Origin: Anaerocolumna sp.
GTDB taxonomy: Bacteria > Bacillota > Clostridia > Lachnospirales > Lachnospiraceae
NCBI GenBank assembly: GCA_029239975.1
Contig: JARBTX010000019.1
Coordinates: 1-54,020, forward strand
Length of the DNA: 54,020 bases
Reading direction: 5' to 3'
In this document: piece after piece, positions 36,441 through 44,679 of the stretch
Position numbering within the stretch: the stretch's first letter is position 1
How the letters are laid out: each line of letters begins with the position of its first letter
Notes under the pieces: model-generated
Databases searched by the model: none
Told to the model about the DNA's origin: nothing
What the model saw: the letters and a program-made list of their open reading frames with translations, nothing else
Position numbers and translations under genes: made by a program

Positions 36441-37430
36441 TTAATTAAGATTTACTTTATATAATTCATCACTTTTTGGTGGAGCTAAAAAGCGTTTTTC
36501 ATCCTCGTTCAAAACAATACGTTCATTATTATCAGTAATACGGCCTATTACAGCAGCGTGAATTCCAACTTTTTTTAGTTCGTCGACTAAAGCATTGGCT
36601 CGGTCTGTTACCATAAGCATAACACCGCTTGATATTAATTGATATGGATTCAAATCGTAAAACTCACAAATTTCAACTGTCTCTTGTTTAATAGGAATTT
36701 TTTTTAGGTCTACTTCTATACCTACATTGGAGGCTGCACCTAGCTCCCACAAGGCTCCATATATACCGCCTTCTGTAACGTCATGCATGGATGTTACTCC
36801 TAGACGTCTGGCTACCTTAGACTCTACTACAACTGATATATATTCAATAAAATCTTTCGCACCATTAATAAAATCAGTGGTATATATAGTTAATAATTCT
36901 TTTTCTTTTGCTTTCGCTATAATTGCAGTTCCTTCAATACCTGCCCATTTTGACATTACAATTTCTTGACCAGGTTTTACACCAGCTGTTTTAATCATCG
37001 CGTCTTTTGGCATTTTACCAACACCTGTTACCGTAATAATAGGTTGATTAACGGCAGCTGTTATTTCTGTATGCCCACCCATAATCTCAATGTTTAAACT
37101 TGAACAAACACTCTCTATTTCTTTCATTATTTCTTTGAGTTCGGATTCCTTCGTTCCCTCTGGCAAAATAATAGTTAGCATTACACCAATAATTTCAGCT
37201 CCACTGGATGATATATCATTGGCTGTGATATGTACCGCAAGTTTACCAATGTCTTCTTTTGTGCCAGTAATAGGATCTGTTGATATTACAAATACTTCGT
37301 TTGGTTCTAGTTCAACTACACTACAGTCTTCTCCTACACCAGGTCCAACAAGCACTTCTTTTCTTCTATGTTTAATTTGTTTAAGTATGGATCTTTTTAA
37401 TATTGATTCGGATACTTTCCCTATCTCCAT
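36441..37430 (-). CDS. HypE/AIR-synthase-like protein
   Basis: A 329-residue protein of the PurM/HypE/ThiL ATP-binding superfamily. The N-terminal AIRS domain (about 25-140) has VGPGVGEDCSVVE, VISTDPITGTKEDIG, LAVHITANDISSSGAEIIGV and EIMGGHTEIT, the metal/ATP-binding pattern. The C-terminal domain (about 150-320) has MHDVTEGGIYGALWEL. No other hydrogenase maturation gene is nearby and the C-terminal PRxC motif of true HypE is missing (the protein ends DELYKVNLN), so hydrogenase maturation is unlikely; the substrate is unknown. I chose the ATG at 37430, 6 bases after GAAGGAG, over an in-frame GTG at 37448. Confidence 0.78.
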   Translation of the reverse strand: MEIGKVSESILKRSILKQIKHRRKEVLVGPGVGEDCSVVELEPNEVFVISTDPITGTKEDIGKLAVHITANDISSSGAEIIGVMLTIILPEGTKESELKEIMKEIESVCSSLNIEIMGGHTEITAAVNQPIITVTGVGKMPKDAMIKTAGVKPGQEIVMSKWAGIEGTAIIAKAKEKELLTIYTTDFINGAKDFIEYISVVVESKVARRLGVTSMHDVTEGGIYGALWELGAASNVGIEVDLKKIPIKQETVEICEFYDLNPYQLISSGVMLMVTDRANALVDELKKVGIHAAVIGRITDNNERIVLNEDEKRFLAPPKSDELYKVNLN

Positions 37431-37678
37431 ATTGAACTCCTTCTTCACTTACGTTCTGCTTCACTTATGTGATGTATTTTTGAAATTCTAATCTTTTTAA
37501 AATTGATTAAAGTGTTAAAAGTCTTAAAAAATCATACAGTAAGGCTTTTAACATTCCAATCAATATTTATAATATTCCAATGAAACGTATTTTTACACAG
37601 TATATTATACTTTTTATTGTAATAGAAAGAATATGAGAATGAATGATTATTAATTCAATCTCATATTCTTTCTAATTG
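37431..37678 (-). terminator. Gap with VanW-gene terminator
   Basis: AGAAAGAATATGAGA (37624-37638) and TCTCATATTCTTTCT (37659-37673) form a perfect 15-bp stem just after the VanW stop. A second inverted repeat, TGTTAAAAGTCTT/AAGGCTTTTAACA (37513-37553), lies in the leader of the HypE-like gene; its role is unknown. Confidence 0.65.
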
Positions 37679-39241
37679 TTATATTTCTATGTCTACATTA
37701 GAATCTGTATTATTCTCATCATTAGTAATATCGTAATCTTCTGAATTATTATTTATATCATTATTATCTCCAGTTGTAGTATCATTTAAATCATCTGGAT
37801 TGTCACCTTCTGGTGTAGGTTTATTTGGATTCTTCGTAGAATCATCCTTTGAATCATCCTTTGGATCTTCCTTTGGTGGTTCTTCTACTTTCGTACCTAC
37901 TGTGATGTAACGTGGTGAAGGATTATAGATACTTTTATTCACTCTAGTTCTACTTACTTCCACACCATCTTCATATACAATTTTATATAATTCAGCTGTA
38001 TAACCGATATGCGCAGCTTGTGTTGTCACAACATAAGATGTCGGTTTTGTTTTATCTTCTGTTATTACATCTTTTCCTGGTTGCTTTTCATCTAATATAA
38101 CAGTTTCAAATTTAATTTTACGTGATTTTGTATCTCTCGTTTCATTTCCCCATACATTAAAAGTAATAGTTCTATCATAAGTGTATGCTTCAATTAATAT
38201 AGGCGAATCAGAATTGTTTTTAAACTTTAAATCCTTCCATGTTCCTGCGATTGCCGCATCTCTTGATAAATCAACATAACCAATTGTCATGGAATGAGCA
38301 GAACGTTCTACGATTTCTAATTCAGATAATAACACTGAATTATAAAGTGTAGTAGTTACTTGACAAGCACCACCACCAATACTATCAACTACTTTACCAT
38401 TCGCATAAGCTCCAGCTTCAAAGTAACCATTTTCTGTAGTAAATGGTGTTAACTTTTCATATGCTGAAAACACATCACCAGGATAAAGTACTGTATTGTT
38501 AATTAATCTTGCACCATTTGCTAAATTACCAGCTCTATCTGCTGATGAAGTAGTATAAGTGGTTGAGAAAGTTCCTAATACTGTGTTACATTTCTCTACC
38601 ATTTCTTTCGTGTACTTTGGGTTATCATCAACAACAACTGCAGATAATTCTAAATCCTGTTGATTCCAATTGTTAAATATAGCATTTTTTATTGTTTCAA
38701 CCGTTTGATCTACTTCAACTTTTCTTCCGATTTTATGATCTGTGTATTGAAATTCACCATTCACTCTTTTAACAGTGGCATTTTCAGCTTTTATATCATA
38801 ATCGCTTAATTTCTTTTTTACAAATTTCTTGATTTTATCATCATTTACACTAAACTCTAATTTATAAACTAGATTGGATTCTTCTGTATCTTTTAATTCT
38901 TTATACCTTTTTATTAAATTTCCAGACTTCCCTATTACCAAAGCCTCTTCAATATAATTGTTATCTTTATAATTATATTCAAGATCATCTAGTGTAATCG
39001 TTTCTTTATCCGCATCAACAGATACCACAACTTTTTTGCTTTTAAGATTATCTACATAATCCTTAACAGCTTGTTCTGCTTCATCTGCTGTCATACCACC
39101 AATGTCAATGGAATCTATAAAAACACCTTTTGTAATTACATTATCTTCCGATTCTGCAAAAACTTTGGTATTCATAGTTGTAGAAAATAAACAAAACGCA
39201 AATAGTATCATTGTAAGTACCATGAATTTCTTCTTTGTCAT
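37679..39241 (-). CDS. Exported VanW-family protein with G5 domain
   Basis: A 520-residue exported protein. The signal peptide is about 1-29 (basic start, hydrophobic core, ending near KVFA). Two peptidoglycan-binding-4-like segments follow (about 35-215; GMTADEAEQAVKDYV). The VanW domain is at about 215-350 (AGNLANGARLINNTVLYPGD, then IGGGACQVTTTLYNS). A G5-like domain spans about 388-455 (VVTTQAAHIGYTAELYKIVY, then EVSRTRVNKS). The tail from about 455 is acidic and repetitive (Pro, Asp, Asn). VanW proteins are cell-wall associated, with no proven activity. No van resistance genes are present, so this is not a resistance operon. AAGGAGG lies 8 bases before the ATG at 39241. Confidence 0.88.
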   Translation of the reverse strand: MTKKKFMVLTMILFAFCLFSTTMNTKVFAESEDNVITKGVFIDSIDIGGMTADEAEQAVKDYVDNLKSKKVVVSVDADKETITLDDLEYNYKDNNYIEEALVIGKSGNLIKRYKELKDTEESNLVYKLEFSVNDDKIKKFVKKKLSDYDIKAENATVKRVNGEFQYTDHKIGRKVEVDQTVETIKNAIFNNWNQQDLELSAVVVDDNPKYTKEMVEKCNTVLGTFSTTYTTSSADRAGNLANGARLINNTVLYPGDVFSAYEKLTPFTTENGYFEAGAYANGKVVDSIGGGACQVTTTLYNSVLLSELEIVERSAHSMTIGYVDLSRDAAIAGTWKDLKFKNNSDSPILIEAYTYDRTITFNVWGNETRDTKSRKIKFETVILDEKQPGKDVITEDKTKPTSYVVTTQAAHIGYTAELYKIVYEDGVEVSRTRVNKSIYNPSPRYITVGTKVEEPPKEDPKDDSKDDSTKNPNKPTPEGDNPDDLNDTTTGDNNDINNNSEDYDITNDENNTDSNVDIEI

Positions 39242-39369
39242 TGTCATTTCCTCCTTTTCACATTAAAATTTATTGTAACATAATACTTTAGATTATCAAG
39301 ATAATACTTTTAGTAGTTTCAAATTTACCTTTACTTTATGTATATTCATAGTATACAATTGTACTAAAC

Positions 39370-39471
39370 CTAAAGTATAGCGCTTAATACCATAGGAATA
39401 ACCATTGATAATACAAGTATTAATATTATTATTGTAGAAATTATTTTTTTTGTTTTTCTGTTAAAATTCAT
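39370..39471 (-). CDS. Small single-pass membrane peptide (33 residues)
   Basis: A 33-residue peptide: basic N terminus MNFNRKTKKI, then a hydrophobic stretch ISTIIILILVLSMVIPMVLS and a two- or three-residue tail. AGGTG lies 6 bases before the ATG. It resembles the small membrane proteins of the Prli42 class (basic start, one helix) that Firmicutes often carry, but that match is by shape only. It lies 128 bases upstream of the VanW gene on the same strand and could share its transcript. Confidence 0.55.
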   Translation of the reverse strand: MNFNRKTKKIISTIIILILVLSMVIPMVLSAIL

Positions 39472-39614
39472 GTGTTTCACCTCTTTGTTTTTTATTTAAA
39501 ATTGGTCATAATGTAAATTATTTTCACATTACATTTAATATAAATATAATTCAATTATAAATTTAGCGCCAACGCCCAAATACGTGGTGTTTTGGCAGAT
39601 CGGAGAATAACCAT

Positions 39615-40217
39615 ATGCCTATCGCATTTACTTTATTTTTGATTGTAGTAATTTTTCTTCATCTTAGTATCTCTAAATCAAATCGTAAAATGCAACAAGA
39701 CAAAGAAATATTCTGGAGTAATGAACATGCTTCTAATTCCATTCGTAAGACAGATATCACAGGACTTGATTATATCAAGATACCACTTGAAATTCTACCC
39801 ATTGTTGAGACAACCAATGAAGAATTATCAAATATGCAAAACTTGATCAAAACGTTATCTGGGAAATCAATATTAAATCTTACTGGGTTATCAAATACCG
39901 ATTTAAAACTCCAATATGGAACTGCTAACATTACATTTCTTTCTGAGTGTGATAGTAATTATACCCTACTAGTTCAAACTTTAATTAAGTGGGGTTCTTA
40001 TCTATACGATAATGGTTTGATTCTAGAAGCAATAACGGTTCTTGAGTATGGTATTGAATGTAAAACTGATATTAGTAAAAATTATATCTTGTTAGCAACT
40101 ATTTACAAAGAAGTAAATACTACAGAAAAAATTAGGGACTTAATTCAAGTTGCAGAATCACTTAATTCTTTAACTAAGGAATCTATTTTAAGATCATTAA
40201 ATGAACTTATTTATTAG
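39615..40217 (+). CDS. Membrane-anchored protein with a TPR-like region
   Basis: A 200-residue protein with one N-terminal membrane segment (about 3-19) and a mainly helical cytoplasmic part. Residues about 120-195 look like two tetratricopeptide units (LIKWGSYLYDNGLILEAITV and SKNYILLATIYKEVNTTEKI). I do not recognise a family with a known function; a scaffolding role is only suggested. GGAG lies 9 bases before the ATG. It is convergent with the exonuclease gene, whose stop is 16 bases away. Confidence 0.65.
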   Translation: MPIAFTLFLIVVIFLHLSISKSNRKMQQDKEIFWSNEHASNSIRKTDITGLDYIKIPLEILPIVETTNEELSNMQNLIKTLSGKSILNLTGLSNTDLKLQYGTANITFLSECDSNYTLLVQTLIKWGSYLYDNGLILEAITVLEYGIECKTDISKNYILLATIYKEVNTTEKIRDLIQVAESLNSLTKESILRSLNELIY

Positions 40218-40233
40218 TATAAATATTTTCTAT

Positions 40234-40977
40234 TTAGTTTATTCTTCCATATTCAAGAATTATACGATCAATCCACTTTGATGCTTCACTTTGCGTCAAA
40301 GTATCAATTGGTTGTACATCTTCTATATTATGATATTTTAGCAAATCTATCAAGTAATTTTTTTGTTTATTTGTTATGGCTTGTATTTTCTTTGCCTTAT
40401 ATATCAAAGGTTTTGGTGTAAATACATCGGGATTGTCTAAGTAGAACTGGTTACATAAATTAACATATAAAAGTGTAGTAGCTTTTGCATCATCGTAAGC
40501 ACGATGAGCATGATTGTTTGTAATTTGGTAATACTTGCATAAGCTTTCTAAACTTCTACTTTCTAAATCCCGAAGCATTTTTCTACTAATATCTAATGTG
40601 TCAATACCAAGCCTTTCAAAATTAATTTTATAACGTTTTGCTGCTGTTTTTATAAAACTATAGTCAAACTTTATATTATGTCCCATTACTATATAATCAC
40701 CTGCAAAATCTAAAAATCTTTTTATGACATTCTCTTCTGTATCTGCATCTTTCACCATGTCATCACTAATACCAGTTAAGTTAGTAATCATTTTTGATAA
40801 TGGTACCTGTGGGTTTATGAGTTCAGAAAAATTTCCGACTATTTTACCATCTATAACTTTTAATGCCCCTATTTCTATTATTTTTTCATTCTGTGGATTT
40901 AATCCAGTCGTTTCTATATCAAAACATACGAATGTTGTGGTTTTTGTTAAATTTTTTTTATCTTTCTTATTGTCCAT
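40234..40977 (-). CDS. DnaQ-like 3'-5' exonuclease
   Basis: A 247-residue DEDDh exonuclease related to the DNA polymerase III epsilon/PolC proofreading domain. ExoI is D20 and E22 in FVCFDIETTGLNP, ExoII is in MGHNIKFDYSFI, and ExoIII is in NHAHRAYDDAKATTLLYV (His, Asp). The C-terminal part, about 180-247, includes the AITNKQKNYLIDLLKYH segment often seen in clostridial members and is not part of the catalytic core. It is cytoplasmic and probably trims DNA 3' ends. GGAGG precedes the ATG. The next gene upstream is nth, but with a gap of more than 70 bases. Confidence 0.87.
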   Translation of the reverse strand: MDNKKDKKNLTKTTTFVCFDIETTGLNPQNEKIIEIGALKVIDGKIVGNFSELINPQVPLSKMITNLTGISDDMVKDADTEENVIKRFLDFAGDYIVMGHNIKFDYSFIKTAAKRYKINFERLGIDTLDISRKMLRDLESRSLESLCKYYQITNNHAHRAYDDAKATTLLYVNLCNQFYLDNPDVFTPKPLIYKAKKIQAITNKQKNYLIDLLKYHNIEDVQPIDTLTQSEASKWIDRIILEYGRIN

Positions 40978-41050
40978 ATTAATCCTCCGTGCTGCTTAAC
41001 ATCGTGAATTTGAGTACCAGCACAAATTTACGGTTGGAAAATATTTTTCA

Positions 41051-41701
41051 CTACTTTCCTGCTGATTTACACAAGGAACTTAAAAAACATTCACTGCATT
41101 TTGGATTCCTTGCTGTACAAATTGATCTTCCATGTGAAATAATCTGGATATTATAAAGAATCCAGTGTTCTTTTGGGATTTTCTCCATTAACTCAAACTC
41201 TATTTTTACTGGATCATCTTCTTTTGTAAAGCCTAATTTATTGGATATTCTTTTTACATGAGTATCTACTACAATGCTAGGCTCATGATATATATTACCA
41301 CGTATTACATTGGCTGTTTTTCTTCCAACACCAGCTAATTTTGTTAATTCATCAATATCTCTTGGTACTTCACCACCATGGTCAACACACAATGCCCTTG
41401 CACATAAAATAATGTTCTTGGCTTTATTGTGATAAAATCCAGTAGAATGAATATCCTTTTCTAATTCCTTTAAGTCAGCATTGGCGAAATCTTCAATGGA
41501 TTTATACTTTTGAAATAAATCTTTTGTTACCAGATTGACTCTCTCGTCAGTACATTGAGCACTTAAAATAGTAGCAATTAATAGTTGCCAAGGGGTTTCG
41601 TAATTCAAAAAACATTTATACTCCGTAGAATAATGTTGATTCAATAATTCTAAGATTTTATTAATTCTTTCTCTCTCTACTTTTGATATTCTTTTTGCCA
41701 T
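41051..41701 (-). CDS. nth: Endonuclease III
   Basis: A 216-residue DNA glycosylase/AP lyase for oxidised pyrimidines. The helix-hairpin-helix holds catalytic K128 in LAGVGRKTANV, and D146 follows in VVDTHVKR. The [4Fe-4S] cluster cysteines are C195, C202, C205 and C211 (spacing 6, 2, 5), all present. The length is typical (about 210). AAGGAG lies 6 bases before the ATG. It stands downstream of the radical SAM gene on the same strand after 70 bases. Confidence 0.95.
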   Translation of the reverse strand: MAKRISKVERERINKILELLNQHYSTEYKCFLNYETPWQLLIATILSAQCTDERVNLVTKDLFQKYKSIEDFANADLKELEKDIHSTGFYHNKAKNIILCARALCVDHGGEVPRDIDELTKLAGVGRKTANVIRGNIYHEPSIVVDTHVKRISNKLGFTKEDDPVKIEFELMEKIPKEHWILYNIQIISHGRSICTARNPKCSECFLSSLCKSAGK

Positions 41702-41771
41702 GTTTTCTCCTTATAACCTTCCCCTTTCCTTTACGCTTTAAACCGCAACAACGACAATAGGAATAAATCAT

Positions 41772-43577
41772 TTAAAGTTCTACTAGAATCGCCCTCGCTT
41801 CGTAATTTAAAGGGTTGCGGTGCATATAATCGTACAACATAAACTGGTCAGCATCTACCACCAAACCGGTATCTACAGTCTGTTTAATATCTATGTTATA
41901 GTGTTCTAAATGAAGGTATTGTTTGTATTTGCCCTTACTATCGTTTTCGCCTGTTTTATCTTTTGATACATTTAGTAAATTTAACATTTTTTCTTCATCA
42001 TAATAAAAATCACGATAACGTTTCTTATATTCTTCTTGATCTTCTGCAAAGATAGGTCGATTCTTTAAATTTTCTCTTAAATACAAGTCATGTACTAAGA
42101 TGGACTTAAATGCCAAAAGATTAATATGTTTACCAAGACTCTCTTGTTCTTTCATAAAATCGATTAGTATTTCATATCTTCGCATTCTATTGTGATTCAT
42201 CTTAAATAAGTTGTTATTTTCGTAAAAATCACCTAAACATTGATATAAATCAAATGGTGTTTCAAAAAAATGTTCCATATACTTTATAGCATAAACAAAC
42301 TGTCCACTGTTATAGTAGGTTTCTACCATATCTTCCAAGGATTTTAATTTAAGTACATCGTCATAGCTTAACCAGTTGGTAAAAAGCACTTCATATGGAG
42401 CTGTACTTTTATATACAATTCCATAATTGCTACTTTCATCATGCATTCTAGAACCTTTTAACACCTTTAGAAATCCAAGCTGTAATTGATCTGGTTTTAG
42501 AGCATATACGTCATTAAAGGACTGTCTAAAAGATGCTAGATCTTCATAGGGAAGTCCAGCAATTAGATCTAAATGTTGATGCACATTTTCCCCTTCTTTT
42601 ATGCGATTTACAGCATTCTTGAGTTTGTCCATATTCATACTTCTATGAATTGCTTTAATGGTGTCCTTATTGGTTGATTGAACTCCTATTTCTAATTGTA
42701 CTAACCCCTCTCGCATGGAGTTAATTAGATTTAATTCTTCATCATTTAAGATATCAGCTGATACTTCAAAATGAAAATTTGTAATGCCATTATCATTTTC
42801 TTTAATAAAACTCCATATTTCCATTGCATGTTTGTGATTGCAGTTAAAGGTACGATCAACGAATTTAACTTGTGGAACTTTATTATCAAGAAAGATTCCT
42901 AATTCTCGCTTTACTAAGTTGGTGTCTCTTAATCTAACTGAATTTTCAATTGACGATAAACAATAACTACAAGAATAAGGACATCCCCTGCTGGTTTCGT
43001 AATAAATAATCTTATTCTCAAAATCAGCCATGTCTTCATATGCAAATGGTATCGTACTAAAATTAAGTGCTGGTCTAAACGCTGTAGTAATAAGGGTTTC
43101 ATTTAAAGAATTATCCTTGCAATCTTCGGAATAACTTAAGGCACTATTACGATATACAATTCCCCTAACTTCGTTTAATGGCAATGCATTTTCTATATAA
43201 TAATCCAATATCTCTTTAAAGGTTTCTTCTCCTTCACCAATCATAATTCCGTCTATATTTAAATTGGTTTTAAGATACTTTTCACCGTCGTATGATACTT
43301 CTGGTCCACCAAGCCATATTTTTGTATTTGGTAAAACCTTCTTTAGTTCAACGCATAACTCTTCAACCATGGAAATATTCCATATATAACAGGATAAACC
43401 GATAAAATCAGGTTTTTCTTTGTATATGCTTTGTAGAATATCATCAAGATAATGATTAATTGTAAATTCAGCTAATTTTATGTGGTCTTTATATTTATGT
43501 GAATACGCTGCTAAACTATGAATAGCTAGATTAGAATGTATATATTTCGCATTGATTGCTGTTAATAAGATTTTCAT
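41772..43577 (-). CDS. B12-binding radical SAM protein, DUF4080 family
   Basis: A 601-residue protein with an N-terminal cobalamin-binding-like Rossmann domain (about 1-140; KIWLGGPEVSYDGE, GIMIGEGEETFKEIL), a radical SAM core with CxxxCxxC (C199, C203, C206 in SRGCPYSCSYCLS), and a C-terminal DUF4080 region (about 410-601, many Tyr and charged residues). The substrate is unknown; the DUF4080 group is common in clostridia. The typical B12-binding DxHxxG motif is not seen, so B12 binding is uncertain. I chose the ATG at 43577, 8 bases after GGAGG; the ATG at 43583 is only two bases away from it. Confidence 0.85.
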   Translation of the reverse strand: MKILLTAINAKYIHSNLAIHSLAAYSHKYKDHIKLAEFTINHYLDDILQSIYKEKPDFIGLSCYIWNISMVEELCVELKKVLPNTKIWLGGPEVSYDGEKYLKTNLNIDGIMIGEGEETFKEILDYYIENALPLNEVRGIVYRNSALSYSEDCKDNSLNETLITTAFRPALNFSTIPFAYEDMADFENKIIYYETSRGCPYSCSYCLSSIENSVRLRDTNLVKRELGIFLDNKVPQVKFVDRTFNCNHKHAMEIWSFIKENDNGITNFHFEVSADILNDEELNLINSMREGLVQLEIGVQSTNKDTIKAIHRSMNMDKLKNAVNRIKEGENVHQHLDLIAGLPYEDLASFRQSFNDVYALKPDQLQLGFLKVLKGSRMHDESSNYGIVYKSTAPYEVLFTNWLSYDDVLKLKSLEDMVETYYNSGQFVYAIKYMEHFFETPFDLYQCLGDFYENNNLFKMNHNRMRRYEILIDFMKEQESLGKHINLLAFKSILVHDLYLRENLKNRPIFAEDQEEYKKRYRDFYYDEEKMLNLLNVSKDKTGENDSKGKYKQYLHLEHYNIDIKQTVDTGLVVDADQFMLYDYMHRNPLNYEARAILVEL

Positions 43578-43714
43578 AAGCATTCCTCCATTTTACCGGA
43601 TTTAAGAAATTCGGCGATTGTTATAAACTTAAAAACATTAAAGTTTAAACAATTTTTATCTATTCTAACATAAATGAAACAAAAATGAAACACATAGGAG
43701 TTTTCCAAAATAAG

Positions 43715-43745
43715 AAAGGACTTTTGTAAACTACAAAAGTCCTTT
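43715..43745 (-). terminator. Terminator of the CmpB-family gene
   Basis: AAAGGACTTTTGTA (43715-43728) and TACAAAAGTCCTTT (43732-43745) form a perfect 14-bp hairpin with a 3-base loop, directly after the stop at 43748. Confidence 0.7.
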
Positions 43746-43747
43746 GA

Positions 43748-44176
43748 CTAAAAAATTTTATAATGTGGTTTTTCATCACCTAATAAAAAATATTTTAAAT
43801 AATCATCCATTAATATGGCTAATAAAGATAATAAAAACCAAATGTTAGTAAACAACAAGCAAATCTGACCTAAAAAATTATATGGTAAATCTGAATAATC
43901 CCATACATTAAGTCCCAACCACACATTTACAATCATTCCTACAATGAATTCAACAACTGTGATAATAACAGCTGATATGACCATCTGACTTACTAGTGAA
44001 ATCTTTGTGGGAAACGATTCATTTAATAATCCAATTAGAATAAAACATATACCACCTGCTATAAGCATCGAAATATGTGAATACCCACGGAATAGTGTTT
44101 CAACGCCTACATACGAATAACCACCTACAAAGAAAAGAAGAATATATTTTAATGTGTTATTGTATAATTTGAGCAT
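43748..44176 (-). CDS. CmpB-family (ABC_trans_CmpB) membrane protein
   Basis: A 142-residue protein with four membrane segments (about 8-28, 35-54, 60-82, 98-122). The conserved loop NVWDYSDLPYNFLGQICLL is the mark of the CmpB family, small proteins once called ABC transporter permeases; their function is unproven and no ATPase gene is adjacent. The start is set at the ATG at 44176, 9 bases after AAAGGA; an in-frame TTG at 44185 is too close to that site. It is on the same strand as the tRNAs upstream, but with a gap of about 100 bases. Confidence 0.75.
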   Translation of the reverse strand: MLKLYNNTLKYILLFFVGGYSYVGVETLFRGYSHISMLIAGGICFILIGLLNESFPTKISLVSQMVISAVIITVVEFIVGMIVNVWLGLNVWDYSDLPYNFLGQICLLFTNIWFLLSLLAILMDDYLKYFLLGDEKPHYKIF

Positions 44177-44277
44177 ATCTACCAATCCTTTCCAGGCTAA
44201 TCCTTAATTACCTTTAAGACGATTATAATATAGTATACTCAAACAACCGTTAAAATATTAAATTTAAACAACAAAAA

Positions 44278-44348
44278 AGCGGGTGATGGGAATCGAACCC
44301 ACGTATCTAGCTTGGAAGGCTAGTGTTCTACCATTGAACTACACCCGC
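44278..44348 (-). tRNA. tRNA-Gly (UCC)
   Basis: A 71-base tRNA. Acceptor GCGGGTG/CACCCGC, D arm GTTC/GAAC, anticodon stem CTAGC/GCTAG with loop CTTCCAA (anticodon TCC), T arm GTGGG-TTCGATT-CCCAT. The discriminator is U, as usual for glycine. CCA is not encoded. A run of T follows and may end the transcript. It is downstream of tRNA-Leu on the same strand. Confidence 0.95.
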
Positions 44349-44398
44349 ATGTTTTATTATATTCGTACCACTTATAAAATATGATTTGTTTGAAAGAG

Positions 44399-44484
44399 TG
44401 CCGGCGACCGGAATCGAACCGGTACGGGCGATTAGGCCCGCAGGATTTTAAGTCCTGTGCGTCTGCCAGTTCCGCCACGCCGGC
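44399..44484 (-). tRNA. tRNA-Leu (UAA)
   Basis: An 86-base class II tRNA with a long variable arm. Acceptor GCCGGCG/CGCCGGC, anticodon stem CAGGA/TCCTG with loop CTTAAAA (anticodon TAA), variable arm CGGGC...GCCCG, T arm ACCGG-TTCGATT-CCGGT. CCA is not encoded. It is transcribed from the promoter at 44526-44554 together with tRNA-Gly. Confidence 0.96.
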
Positions 44485-44525
44485 ATTTATGGTTTTATAA
44501 ACCATATTCTTTCTGACAAGGAATG

Positions 44526-44554
44526 ATTATAGCACAATGTTTTATTGATTTCAA
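44526..44554 (-). promoter_or_regulatory. Promoter of the tRNA-Leu/tRNA-Gly unit
   Basis: On the minus strand TTGAAA (44554-44549), 17 bases, TATAAT (44531-44526), starting transcription about 35 bases before tRNA-Leu. Confidence 0.75.
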
Positions 44555-44591
44555 GTACCCAAATGAAATTTTTTCAAATTTTTTATTTTTT

Positions 44592-44679
44592 ATCAATGTT
44601 TGTTACTATTCTATAACGCTAAAATCAATGTTTGAAACTTTTCTATCATGCTAAAATCAATGTTTGTTACTATTCTTTA
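44592..44679 (-). repeat. Three 32-bp tandem repeats spanning the GH13 stop codon
   Basis: Units start at 44592, 44624 and 44656. Each begins ATCAATGTTTG followed by TTACTATTCT or AAACTTTTCT and, in the first two, ends GCTAAA. The third unit (to about 44679) is the 3' end of the GH13 gene: its stop codon and the NSNKH tail are encoded there. The pattern suggests that the gene end was duplicated downstream. Confidence 0.8.

Noticed and set aside
37513..37553. Riboswitch in the leader of the HypE-like gene
   Set aside because: Only one imperfect hairpin is visible; no known riboswitch core was recognised.
37679..39241. Vancomycin-resistance determinant (VanW)
   Set aside because: The domain name suggests it, but there are no vanHAX or vanRS genes; exported VanW/G5 proteins are common in clostridia without resistance.
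44320..44505. Open frame of 61 residues over the tRNA pair
   Set aside because: It is the translation of tRNA-Leu and part of tRNA-Gly; runs such as AGVAELADAQDLKSCG are the usual false product of tRNA-Leu genes.
44592..44679. CRISPR array
   Set aside because: The 32-bp repeats are directly adjacent with no spacers, and there are no cas genes in the window.
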